Shown in pieces: positions 15,427 through 22,958 of a stretch of 35,885 nt of DNA. The notes under the pieces are model-generated. The model did no database searches. It was not told the origin of the DNA and saw nothing but the letters and a program-made list of their open reading frames with translations. The DNA is taken from positions 1-35,885 of the forward strand of contig NZ_JAGGDJ010000054.1 in the NCBI RefSeq assembly GCF_017652985.1. Reading direction: 5' to 3'. The stretch comes from Paenibacillus artemisiicola. Its GTDB lineage: Bacteria > Bacillota > Bacilli > Paenibacillales > Paenibacillaceae. Each line of letters begins with the position of its first letter. Within the stretch, counting starts at the first letter, position 1. The translations under genes and the position numbers were made by a program.

Positions 15427-16752
15427 ATGAAGAAATCCGGTATTTCGGCTTTCATGCTGGCCTCGATCCTGCTGCTGGCGGGCTGCTCGGGCAACAACGC
15501 GGCAAATCCGGGAAGCCCTGCAGGAGAATCCGGCCGTTCCGCCGAGCCCGGCGGCGGCGATTCCGGCTCGGACGGTCCGGTTACGCTGACCTGGTGGACA
15601 ATGGATACGCCTTCTTTCGTCGAGGCCAACAAGAAATGGATCGAGGCGTATAAAAAAGCGAAGCCGAACGTCACGATTAACTACCAATATTTCCCTTACG
15701 ATATTTTTATCCAGAAGCTGAAAGCGGCCTATGCCTCGAATACGCCGCCGGACGTCGCCCAAATGTTCGGCACCTGGGTCACGGATTACGCGAAGAACGG
15801 CCATCTCCTGGCGCTGGAAGACGATTCGGTCAAGAACGATATCTACGACGCTCCGCTCGGAGGATATACGTACGAGGGCAAGCTGTACGGCATCCCTCAC
15901 GAATATAATATCGAGAATAACGGCGCGCTGGCCCATAAAAAAATGTTCGATGATAGCGGAATCGCCTATCCGCCGAAAACGTGGGCCGAATTGATGGACG
16001 CAGCGGGGAAGCTGACCGTCCGGGACGGGAATAAAATCGCGGTCCGCGGCTTTGACTTTACGTCGACCGACGCGATTAATTTCCTGTTCCTCGCCATGAT
16101 CCTGCAGCAGGGCGGAAACTATTGGACCGAAGACAACGACGTCGACTTCAATACGCCGGAAGCCGAAAAAGCGTTCGCGGCGATGAGCGATATGATCCTT
16201 GCCGGAAAAATAAGCGATATGACGTTATTCGGCACCGACGAAGAGCCTTATATGACCTTCTTCAAAGGAAATTCGGCCATGACGATGGCCGGTCCCTGGG
16301 TCATCGCGGAGGGCACGGGTACCTTCGGCGTGAACGACTTCGATTATATGCCGATCCCTCCCTTTGCCGGAGATGCGCCCGTCTTCGCAGCGGAATCCGG
16401 TTGGGGCGAGGTCGTATCCAAAGCGAGCGGGCATCCGCGGGAGGCGCTCGACTTCATCCGGTTCACGGCGGATCCGGAGCAGGCGAAAATGTGGAACTTG
16501 GCGACGTTTACCGTGCCGGCCAATAAAGCGGTAGCCGCGGACCCCGATTTTACCGGCCAGGTGGCGTTAATGAAGGCTTCGCTGGATTCGCTCGAATACG
16601 GCAAGTGGATCGGACCGGTCGGCGACCGCGATTTCTGGTTCAAGACCGTATCCGACAACTTCTACGCCGTCGTTTCCGGCAAGCTCGCCGCGCAGGACGC
16701 TTTAAGAACGATAACGGATTCGGTCAACGAAATGCTCGCGCGGCATAAGTGA
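15427..16752 (+). CDS. Sugar ABC transporter substrate-binding lipoprotein, importer 2
   Basis: 441 residues, ATG preceded by GGGAGGGG (15412-15419). The signal peptide has a lipobox LLAGC with Cys20 lipidated, then a Gly/Ser/Pro-rich linker, then the family 1 binding-protein fold (VTLTWWTMDTPSFVEANKKW, PPDVAQMFGTWVTDYA, NNGALAHKKMFDDSGIAYPPKTW). It is only distantly like the lipoprotein encoded at 12209, so the two probably bind different sugars or oligomers. It starts 38 bp after importer 1 with no promoter or terminator visible between them. Confidence 0.92.
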   Translation: MKKSGISAFMLASILLLAGCSGNNAANPGSPAGESGRSAEPGGGDSGSDGPVTLTWWTMDTPSFVEANKKWIEAYKKAKPNVTINYQYFPYDIFIQKLKAAYASNTPPDVAQMFGTWVTDYAKNGHLLALEDDSVKNDIYDAPLGGYTYEGKLYGIPHEYNIENNGALAHKKMFDDSGIAYPPKTWAELMDAAGKLTVRDGNKIAVRGFDFTSTDAINFLFLAMILQQGGNYWTEDNDVDFNTPEAEKAFAAMSDMILAGKISDMTLFGTDEEPYMTFFKGNSAMTMAGPWVIAEGTGTFGVNDFDYMPIPPFAGDAPVFAAESGWGEVVSKASGHPREALDFIRFTADPEQAKMWNLATFTVPANKAVAADPDFTGQVALMKASLDSLEYGKWIGPVGDRDFWFKTVSDNFYAVVSGKLAAQDALRTITDSVNEMLARHK

Positions 16753-16766
16753 CGGGGGGAAGGCCC

Positions 16767-17660
16767 ATGAACATAAAGTCTAACCGGAAGTCGGCCGAGA
16801 GGCGGTTTATCGCGTTCTCCCTGACGCCCATTCTGATTATATTCGCGGTATTTTCGGTCGTCCCTATCGTATGGGGAATCCTGCTCATGTTCTATAATTA
16901 CAGCCCGCTGAACGCGAATTCGCCTTTCGTCGGCTTCGCTAATTTCAAGCAGATGCTTCATAACGAAATCTTCCTCATTTCCTTCAAGAATACGTTCAAG
17001 TTCGTTCTGATCGCGATTCCGGTCAATCTCGTCCTTACGCTCGCGGTAGCTCTGGGCATTAAGGGCATACGCAGCCGTTTATGGAGGAACGTGTTCCGCA
17101 CCTTCTTTTTTCTGCCGTGCATCGCGCCTCTGTCGGGATCCGCCCTGATCTGGACCGCCATGCTCAAGCAAAACGAAGGCTTGTTCAATATCGTGCTGGA
17201 GCGAATCGGACTGGACGCGGTCAATTGGCTGAACGATCCTTCTATGGCGATGATATCCATCATTATGATGACCCTGTGGGCGGATATCGGCTATAACATC
17301 ATCTTGTTCGGGGCGGGCCTCGATTCCATCCCCGACATGTTCTACGAAGCCGCCAAGCTGGACGGCGCGGGGCCTTGGCGTTCGTTCGCGAGCGTCACGC
17401 TGCCGCTGCTCAGCCGGACTTCCGTATTCGTCGTCATTATGACCAGCATTTCGTATTTTCAAATGTTCCCGCAGTTCCAGATCATGACCAACGGCGGTCC
17501 CATGAATCAGACCAGCGTGCTCGCCCTCGACATCTTCAACAACGCTTTCTCCTATATGAATATGGGTTACGCTTCCGCGATCGCCTTCGTCCTGTTGGTC
17601 ATGATCCTGATCGTCACGCTCATACAGCTTCGGCTGGGGCGCGTCCAGTGGGAATATTAG
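16767..17660 (+). CDS. Sugar ABC transporter permease 1, importer 2
   Basis: 297 residues from ATG 16767, preceded by a purine-rich GGGGGGAAGG site; a GTG six codons upstream overlaps the previous stop and is less likely. About six membrane segments starting FSLTPILIIFAVFSVVPIVWG. The EAA loop is YEAAKLDGAGPWRSFASVTLPLLSR. It is the MalF/UgpA-type partner of the permease encoded at 17671 and would recruit a genome-shared ATPase. Confidence 0.92.
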   Translation: MNIKSNRKSAERRFIAFSLTPILIIFAVFSVVPIVWGILLMFYNYSPLNANSPFVGFANFKQMLHNEIFLISFKNTFKFVLIAIPVNLVLTLAVALGIKGIRSRLWRNVFRTFFFLPCIAPLSGSALIWTAMLKQNEGLFNIVLERIGLDAVNWLNDPSMAMISIIMMTLWADIGYNIILFGAGLDSIPDMFYEAAKLDGAGPWRSFASVTLPLLSRTSVFVVIMTSISYFQMFPQFQIMTNGGPMNQTSVLALDIFNNAFSYMNMGYASAIAFVLLVMILIVTLIQLRLGRVQWEY

Positions 17661-17670
17661 GGGGATTCGT

Positions 17671-18498
17671 ATGAAGAGCAAAAAACTGGATATTCCGTAC
17701 ATTCTTTTGTTTACAACGATGCTTGTCGCCTCCGCCCTCATGTTTATTCCTTATCTATGGATGGCGCTCTTATCCGTTAAGAGCAATATGGAAATTATGA
17801 TGAATCCGACCGCGCTCGTTCCGGAAAATCCTACCGTGGAGGGCTATCGCACCGTTCTCCAAGAAGCGCCGTTTATGCGGTGGTTCATGAACAGCGTCAT
17901 CACGTCGGCCATCATCACGATCGGCTTGCTCTTCTCCAGCTCGCTCGCGGGCTACATCTTCGCGAAGTTCCATTTCCGCGGCTCGAAGACGATACTGGTC
18001 GTCATCATGGCCACGATGATGGTCCCGTTTCAAGTCGTGATGATTCCGATCTACCTGATTATATCGAGGCTCGGCCTGATCAACCATCTAGCCGCGATCG
18101 TCATTCCGTCCCTGGTGGGCGCGTTCGGCATTTACTTGTGCAAGCAGTTTATCGAAGGCATTCCGAAGGACTTGATCGAAGCGTCGCGGATAGACGGCGC
18201 TTCCGAAACGAGGACCTACGCGTCGCTCATTCTTCCCCAGATTACGCCGGTGCTTTCGGCGCTCGGCATCTTTACCTTCATGGGAGCCTGGAACAATTAT
18301 TTGTGGCCTTTAATCGTTCTGAACGACGAGAGCAAAATGACCGTTCCTCTGGCGCTCGTTTTCTTCAACAGCCGCCATACCGTAAACTACAACGTCGTCA
18401 TGTCGGCCGCCGTACTCATTATGATTCCGGTCATTATCGTGTTCCTGATCTTCCAGAAACAATTCGTGAAAGGGCTGACCCTTACGGGGATCAAGTAA
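17671..18498 (+). CDS. Sugar ABC transporter permease 2, importer 2
   Basis: 275 residues with ATG 11 bp after the previous stop and a GGGGGATT ribosome binding site. About six membrane segments; the EAA loop is IEASRIDGASETRTYASLILPQITPV and the C-terminus FQKQFVKGLTLTGIK is typical of MalG/UgpE permeases. It completes importer 2, which like importer 1 has no ATPase gene in the window. Confidence 0.92.
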   Translation: MKSKKLDIPYILLFTTMLVASALMFIPYLWMALLSVKSNMEIMMNPTALVPENPTVEGYRTVLQEAPFMRWFMNSVITSAIITIGLLFSSSLAGYIFAKFHFRGSKTILVVIMATMMVPFQVVMIPIYLIISRLGLINHLAAIVIPSLVGAFGIYLCKQFIEGIPKDLIEASRIDGASETRTYASLILPQITPVLSALGIFTFMGAWNNYLWPLIVLNDESKMTVPLALVFFNSRHTVNYNVVMSAAVLIMIPVIIVFLIFQKQFVKGLTLTGIK

Positions 18499-18511
18499 AG
18501 GACGGGATCCG

Positions 18512-19669
18512 ATGAATAGCATAAGCATCCCTCTTTCCATCCAGATCGTCATCGACGACGTAGGCTGGTGGACCGGCAAGGACGGCTCCAAGGAAAACGG
18601 GCCGTTCCGGACGGGAATCGCCCGCGACCATCATCCGGCGGATTACGAGGCCATCGCGGAGCTCGGCAAACGGCTCGGCATGCGTCCGCAGGCCGCCTTC
18701 ATCATTAGCGAGTGGGATCGAACCGATCGCCTGCGATCGCTTCCCGATGCTACGCATAGGGGAGAACGCTGGAGCAATCCTTGGAAATCGTCTCCTTTAT
18801 TGGACGAGGCGGCGAAAATCCTGAGAAACGAAAGCCGTCATATCGAATTGGCCCTGCACGGGCTCGGCCATGAATATTGGGGCTCCGGCGCCATGGACCG
18901 GGCGGAGTGGCATGACGGGAACGGACGGATGAGACCGGAGGGCAGCGTGACCGGACATTTGGATGCATTCGCCGCGCTGCTGGAGGAGAACGATCTGGGC
19001 CCTTTCCCGGAATCGTTCGTCCCCACGGCGTTTTATCATCGTTTCGGGGGCGAGGGCGGAGGGCTTTCCGGTATTTTGGAGCGATACGGGATCAAGTATA
19101 TGTCCACGCCGTTCTCCATGATGCATCGGTCGAAGCGGCCCGAGTCGGAGCTGTTCGGGGTGGACGGCTCCTTGATCACGGTTAACCGCGGAGACGATCT
19201 ATGCGGCTGGAACCGCATCGCTCCGGACCCGAGAGGAGAGATCGAGGGGCCGGTCTGCGGCATGCACTGGCCGAATGTGCTGCATCCCGATCCGGAGAAG
19301 AACGGCGACGTCGTCCGCCGGTGGGTCGATCTGCTCGAGCCCTATCGGCAGCGGTTCGACACGATGCTGGCCGCGAATACCGCGGAAGGCTTCAGCCAGC
19401 TCATTTATCGCTGGGGCGTCGCCTTGCGGGAGGAGCCGTCCGGCTGCGTGCTCGATTTCTCCGGGCTTTCCGGATGCAGGCCGCCCGGGCTGCTCGATTA
19501 TTTTACGATCAAGGTCAAGCGGGATAAGCATATCGTTTCGTCTTCGTCCGAAATCTCTTTGTTCGAGAACGCTTCCTTGTCTACCCCCGAGTACAGGACG
19601 GTAGTCGTCAAGAGGCGCGGGTCCGAGAACTCGGCGCTTATCCGGATGGCGAACGGCGGCGAGCCGTGA
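18512..19669 (+). CDS. NodB-fold (polysaccharide deacetylase-like) protein, cytosolic
   Basis: 385 residues, ATG preceded by AAAGGA. Not a textbook family member, but the NodB metal triad is readable: IVIDDVG (Asp15-Asp16) as motif 1 and ALHGLGHEYW with His116 and His120 (His-x3-His) as motif 2. FVPTAFYHRFGGEGG and GMHWPNVLH fit later strands with possible catalytic His residues. NodB-fold enzymes remove N- or O-acetyl groups from sugars using a divalent metal. No signal peptide or membrane anchor is visible, so it would act inside the cell, possibly on an imported N-acetylated oligosaccharide. Its stop overlaps the GTG of the MFS gene (GTGA at 19666-19669), so the two are translationally coupled. 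Substrate is unknown. Confidence 0.6.
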   Translation: MNSISIPLSIQIVIDDVGWWTGKDGSKENGPFRTGIARDHHPADYEAIAELGKRLGMRPQAAFIISEWDRTDRLRSLPDATHRGERWSNPWKSSPLLDEAAKILRNESRHIELALHGLGHEYWGSGAMDRAEWHDGNGRMRPEGSVTGHLDAFAALLEENDLGPFPESFVPTAFYHRFGGEGGGLSGILERYGIKYMSTPFSMMHRSKRPESELFGVDGSLITVNRGDDLCGWNRIAPDPRGEIEGPVCGMHWPNVLHPDPEKNGDVVRRWVDLLEPYRQRFDTMLAANTAEGFSQLIYRWGVALREEPSGCVLDFSGLSGCRPPGLLDYFTIKVKRDKHIVSSSSEISLFENASLSTPEYRTVVVKRRGSENSALIRMANGGEP

Positions 19670-20928
19670 AGGAGACGAATCGGGATCGGCGGCGCAATTC
19701 GTTCCTATTCGTCCTGGATTCGATCTTATTCAATAACGCGATGACGTTCCTGTCCGTCAACGCCGTCATTACGCTGTTTCTTTCCGATTTGGGGGCCGGG
19801 ACGGGGGAGATTGTCCTGGCAAACGCTTTGGTTTACATCGGCACGTTCGTCAGCCAGCCGTTCTTTGCCAAGAAAGTGATGAACCTCGCCTATAAAAAGA
19901 AGGTTTTCAAAAATATTTTGCTCGTCCAACGGTTCTTTTTCCTTGCCTGCGTGCTGACGATTCCTTTGTTCGCCGAGGCCTACCCGCGGCCGATGACGCT
20001 GCTTTTTCTGGTAAGCTGGGGGATATTCAGCCTGTTCGTCGGCTCGTACGCGCCTTTTTATATGAGTCTGTTCGCCAAGCTCGTGCCCGAGCAGCATCGC
20101 GGCCGGCTGCGGGGATACGGCGGGGGCGCCGCCAATCTGATCGCTTTGGGCGCCGCCGCGCTGGTCGGCGTCATTCTTCGAGAGATGCCGTATCCTTATA
20201 ATTACACGCTCATCTTCGCCATCGGCGTCCTCCTGCTGATCGCCGACGGGCTTTGCTTCGCGTGGATGAAGGAGAGCGCTCCGGACGAAGCGGTTAAGGC
20301 GGACTTCAACTACTTCCAATACTTCAAGGCGATCCCGGACATGTTTCGCGGCTTCAAGCCGTTCAAACGGACGGTCATCGCTTTTTGCTTCATGATGACG
20401 GCACAGGCGAGCTTGGCCTATTATGGGCTTTATTCCGTTCGGGCCTTCCATGCGGGCGGATCCGATATCGCTTTGTTTCCGGCCATTACGGGATTGGCCA
20501 ACATTATCAGCAGCATCGCATTCGGGATTATGGCGGACCGGCTGGGGCACCGGTCCGTGCTGGTCGCGGCTTCCGTATCGGGCGGATTGGCGGGCTGCTT
20601 GATCTTCGCTTACCCGAGCGTATGGACGGTCTACGCGGCGTTCGCGTTGACCAACTTTTGCCTGAACGGGTACAACATCAGCAGCGGACTGTTCATTATC
20701 GAGCAAATTCCGCGGGAGCGGCTTCCGATGGGGATCAGCATCAATACGATGATTACGCTGATCGTCTCCTCCGTCGCCACCGTCGGAAGCGGCGTGCTGG
20801 CGGATCGGATTTCCTTCCTCTCCGTATTCGCGATCGCAAGCGCGTGCGGGTTCCTGGGAGCGATCGTATTATGCCGCAAGCCCAAATCCTTCGAGCGGGT
20901 ATCGGCCGAGGCCGGCGGCAATCCGTGA
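19666..20928 (+). CDS. MFS transporter
   Basis: 420 residues from GTG overlapping the previous stop. About twelve hydrophobic segments are visible; the loop PEQHRGRLRGYGGGAANL and, in the second half, MADRLGHRSVLV correspond to the A-type loops of the major facilitator superfamily. RRNSFLFVLDSILFNNAMTF begins the first segment. It could export a catabolic side product or import a further sugar; the direction cannot be read. It is the last gene of the cluster and is followed by a strong intrinsic terminator. Confidence 0.85.
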   Translation: MKETNRDRRRNSFLFVLDSILFNNAMTFLSVNAVITLFLSDLGAGTGEIVLANALVYIGTFVSQPFFAKKVMNLAYKKKVFKNILLVQRFFFLACVLTIPLFAEAYPRPMTLLFLVSWGIFSLFVGSYAPFYMSLFAKLVPEQHRGRLRGYGGGAANLIALGAAALVGVILREMPYPYNYTLIFAIGVLLLIADGLCFAWMKESAPDEAVKADFNYFQYFKAIPDMFRGFKPFKRTVIAFCFMMTAQASLAYYGLYSVRAFHAGGSDIALFPAITGLANIISSIAFGIMADRLGHRSVLVAASVSGGLAGCLIFAYPSVWTVYAAFALTNFCLNGYNISSGLFIIEQIPRERLPMGISINTMITLIVSSVATVGSGVLADRISFLSVFAIASACGFLGAIVLCRKPKSFERVSAEAGGNP

Positions 20929-20961
20929 CGGCGCCTTTGCGGCGCGGTTTAAACATCGTAG

Positions 20962-21015
20962 CGCGTCCTTCGGGACGACGGGAGCTTCCCGTCGTTCCGA
21001 GACGCTCTTTTTTTT
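20962..21015 (+). terminator. Intrinsic terminator of the amino-sugar cluster
   Basis: GGGACGACGGGA (20971-20982) pairs with TCCCGTCGTTCC (20986-20997) around GCT, with one G-T wobble, and is enclosed by GCGTC/GACGC. Nine T residues follow at 21007-21015. Stem plus T-run make a strong Rho-independent terminator. Confidence 0.9.
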
Positions 21016-21155
21016 TATCGACATTTGGCTTAAGGCCGATTTGCTGTTGAGAGGTAAGAGATGACGATAATTCCAAACCATATCCAACGCTACGCGTTAT
21101 ACCCAAGCCCGATAAAAAACGGTTATACCGCCGATCACTTATTTTAATTTATGTA

Positions 21156-21184
21156 TTGACAATCATTCCCTCAGCGGGTAGCAT
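21156..21184 (+). promoter_or_regulatory. Sigma-A promoter upstream of the rtcB leader
   Basis: A perfect TTGACA (21156-21161), 17-bp spacer, then TAGCAT (21179-21184, four of six). The region 5' of it is AT-rich. Transcription would start near 21191. The overlapping bases from 21157 resemble a 7-1-7 Fur-type box in about 11 of 14 positions, which may be chance. Confidence 0.7.
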
Positions 21185-21219
21185 TAACAGCATCTTGTTC
21201 AGAAGGGAGGCCGAGGGCC

Positions 21220-21318
21220 ATGACCGTACGATTCAACCTACTACGCAGCTTGACCGCACCGTCGCAACCGAATAGTTCGCTCATTGTCCATCGGCCTCTA
21301 CGGGCCCGGCTCACGTAA
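21220..21318 (+). CDS. Possible leader peptide, 32 codons
   Basis: ATG to TAA with AAGGGAGG nine bases upstream, the best ribosome binding site in the leader. The peptide is 32 residues with five Arg and six Leu, no membrane segment and no known domain. The ribosome binding site can pair with 21291-21298 near the end of the same reading frame, so translation and RNA folding are interdependent. It may be a regulatory upstream ORF rather than a functional protein. Codon use alone cannot prove translation. Confidence 0.35.
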   Translation: MTVRFNLLRSLTAPSQPNSSLIVHRPLRARLT

Positions 21319-21405
21319 GACCAGGATCGATTGCCCTCCGGCCGCCGGTGCGTTCCACGCACGGCCGCTTCGCCGGAGGCCGGTCCGGCGCCTTGCGTCC
21401 GCATG

Positions 21406-21439
21406 AAGACCGTAAGCGATGTACGCTTGCGGTCTTTTT
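21406..21439 (+). terminator. Intrinsic terminator in front of rtcB (attenuator candidate)
   Basis: AAGACCGTAAGCG (21406-21418) pairs with CGCTTGCGGTCTT (21424-21436) around ATGTA, with one wobble pair; the T-run is 21435-21439. It lies 90 bp before the rtcB start and after the consensus promoter at 21156; I see no good second promoter between it and rtcB. Confidence 0.85.
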
Positions 21440-21529
21440 GCGTTTTCATTTTCGTCCCGCCGCGGCCAGCCAGCCGCATGATGATGCATGCATGATTATT
21501 TTCCAAACGAGAGGAACGACCCTAATTAT

Positions 21530-22951
21530 ATGTCAACAACCCCTTATTATCGGCGAATCGATCTGCCCGCCGGCGATCTGCACGTCTTCGCCGCCGACGA
21601 TCTATTCCATGCCATGGGCGCCAAGGTGCTCGAGATGGCGAACAACAATTTGCAAATTCCGAATATCCGCTACATGAGCTACACGCCGGACGCCCACGTC
21701 GGCGTCGGCACGTGCATCGGCACGACGGCGGTCTGGGGCGCCGGGGACGGCTTCGTCTCGCCCTCCATCGTCGGCAGCGACATCGGCTGCGGCATGCGGG
21801 TGCACCTGACGAACCTGGACGCGGCCGACCTGCGGGACGTGAAGGTCCGGCGCAAGCTGGTCAAGGCGATCGAGAAGCGCATCCCGGTGGAAAACCACGC
21901 GCGCGGCTTCTTCTCCGACATCCGGCTGGACGACGTCCTGCGCAAAGGGCTGCACGGCCTGCCGAACAAGTACGTCCCGGACGGCTACACGCCGCGCAAG
22001 GCGACCTCGCTCACGCACGTCGAATGCAGCCGGTTCCGGTACGAAGAGGACGCCCTGAACCGCATTCCGGAGCCGCTCTGGCACCGGGCGCACCGCCAGC
22101 TCGGCACGCTGGGAGGCGGGAATCATTTCATCGAGATTCAGGCGCTCGAGACGGACGAGGCGAACCGCGGCATCGCGGAACGATGGGGGCTGCGGGACGG
22201 CCAGGTCGCGGTCATGATCCACTCCGGCTCGCGGGCGTGGGGCGGCGCGGTCAACCAGTACAGCGGCTCCGAGGTCGCGAAGACGATGCACCGGCTCGGA
22301 CTCGGCACGGGCGATCCGAAGCTCGCGTTCGCCCCGCTCGGCAGCGACGCCGGGCGGACGTACACGGCGCTGATGAAGTCCGCGCTCAACTTCGCCGTGG
22401 CCAACCGCCATCTGATGGCCTACGCCGTCCGCGACGCGTTCAAGGAAGTGTTCGGCACGCAGGCCGAGCTGCGCACGCTGTACGACCTGATGCACAATTA
22501 CGCCGGCGAGGAAAGCCACGGCGGCGAAGAGCTGTTCGTCCATCGCAAAGGAACGACGAAGGCGCTGCCGGCCGGCCACCCGGACAATCCGGAGCCGTAC
22601 CGGGAGACGGGGCATCCCGCGCTCATCCCCGGCTCGATGGGGACGTCCTCCTACCTGATGGTCGGCGCGGAGGGAGGCGGACGGAATTACCATTCCATCT
22701 GCCACGGGGCGGGCCGGGTCCGCTCGCGCAACGCGACGAAGCAGCTGGTCAAGGTGGACGAATTCGCCTCCTCGCTGCGCATCGGCCAAGAAGACGAAAT
22801 CGTCGTCAACCATAAAGGCCTCGAGGCTATCCTCGACGAATCGCCGCAAGCCTACAAGGACGTCGACCGCATCATCGACAGCGTCGTCGGCGCCGGGCTT
22901 GCCGGCGTCGTCGCCAAATGCCGCCCGCTGGCGGCGATCAAAGGAGTGTAA
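21530..22951 (+). CDS. rtcB: RNA-splicing ligase RtcB
   Basis: 473 residues. RtcB joins RNA 2',3'-cyclic phosphate or 3'-phosphate ends to 5'-OH ends using GTP and Mn. All landmarks are present: PDAHVGVG and GSDIGCGMRV with metal-binding Cys87, GTLGGGNHFIE, HSGSR, HRKG, GSMGTSSY and HGAGR with His392, the residue that is guanylylated. ATG 21530 is chosen because homology begins there (YYRRIDLPAGDLHVFAADD); the ribosome binding site GAGAGGAA is rather far (about 14 nt). An in-frame ATG at 21488 lacks any such site. It is followed after 7 bp by a AAA+ ATPase gene whose ribosome binding site lies in the rtcB end. No archease gene is visible nearby. Confidence 0.93.
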   Translation: MSTTPYYRRIDLPAGDLHVFAADDLFHAMGAKVLEMANNNLQIPNIRYMSYTPDAHVGVGTCIGTTAVWGAGDGFVSPSIVGSDIGCGMRVHLTNLDAADLRDVKVRRKLVKAIEKRIPVENHARGFFSDIRLDDVLRKGLHGLPNKYVPDGYTPRKATSLTHVECSRFRYEEDALNRIPEPLWHRAHRQLGTLGGGNHFIEIQALETDEANRGIAERWGLRDGQVAVMIHSGSRAWGGAVNQYSGSEVAKTMHRLGLGTGDPKLAFAPLGSDAGRTYTALMKSALNFAVANRHLMAYAVRDAFKEVFGTQAELRTLYDLMHNYAGEESHGGEELFVHRKGTTKALPAGHPDNPEPYRETGHPALIPGSMGTSSYLMVGAEGGGRNYHSICHGAGRVRSRNATKQLVKVDEFASSLRIGQEDEIVVNHKGLEAILDESPQAYKDVDRIIDSVVGAGLAGVVAKCRPLAAIKGV

Positions 22952-22958
22952 CGAACGC

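Larger units (their letters stand above)
21191..21439 (+). ncRNA. Structured leader RNA or small RNA ending in an intrinsic terminator, upstream of rtcB
   Basis: Between the promoter at 21156 and the terminator at 21406 lies ~250 nt with dense self-complementarity. GAGGCCGA (21207-21214), which includes part of a ribosome binding site, pairs exactly with TCGGCCTC (21291-21298). CCTCCGG (21335-21341) pairs with CCGGAGG (21373-21379) enclosing an inner TGCGT/ACGCA hairpin. GACCGCA (21252-21258) is the exact complement of TGCGGTC (21428-21434) inside the terminator's 3' arm, so an antiterminator is conceivable. I could not match it to T-box, SAM, TPP, lysine, SRP, 6S or RNase P signatures. Either it regulates rtcB by attenuation or it is a separate small RNA. 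Confidence 0.5.

Noticed and set aside
21061..21147. 28-codon ORF with a GAGAGG ribosome binding site upstream of the rtcB leader promoter
   Set aside because: It lies right after a strong terminator with no visible promoter of its own; no similarity recognised. Not enough to call a gene.
21157..21171. Fur-like 7-1-7 box overlapping the leader promoter -35
   Set aside because: Only about 11 of 14 positions match and the right half is weak; a TTGACA promoter in AT-rich DNA gives much of this match by itself.
21191..21439. T-box or known metabolite riboswitch in the rtcB leader
   Set aside because: The length and terminator suit a T-box, but the conserved T-box sequence is absent, and SAM, TPP, lysine, glycine, FMN and cobalamin signatures were not found.
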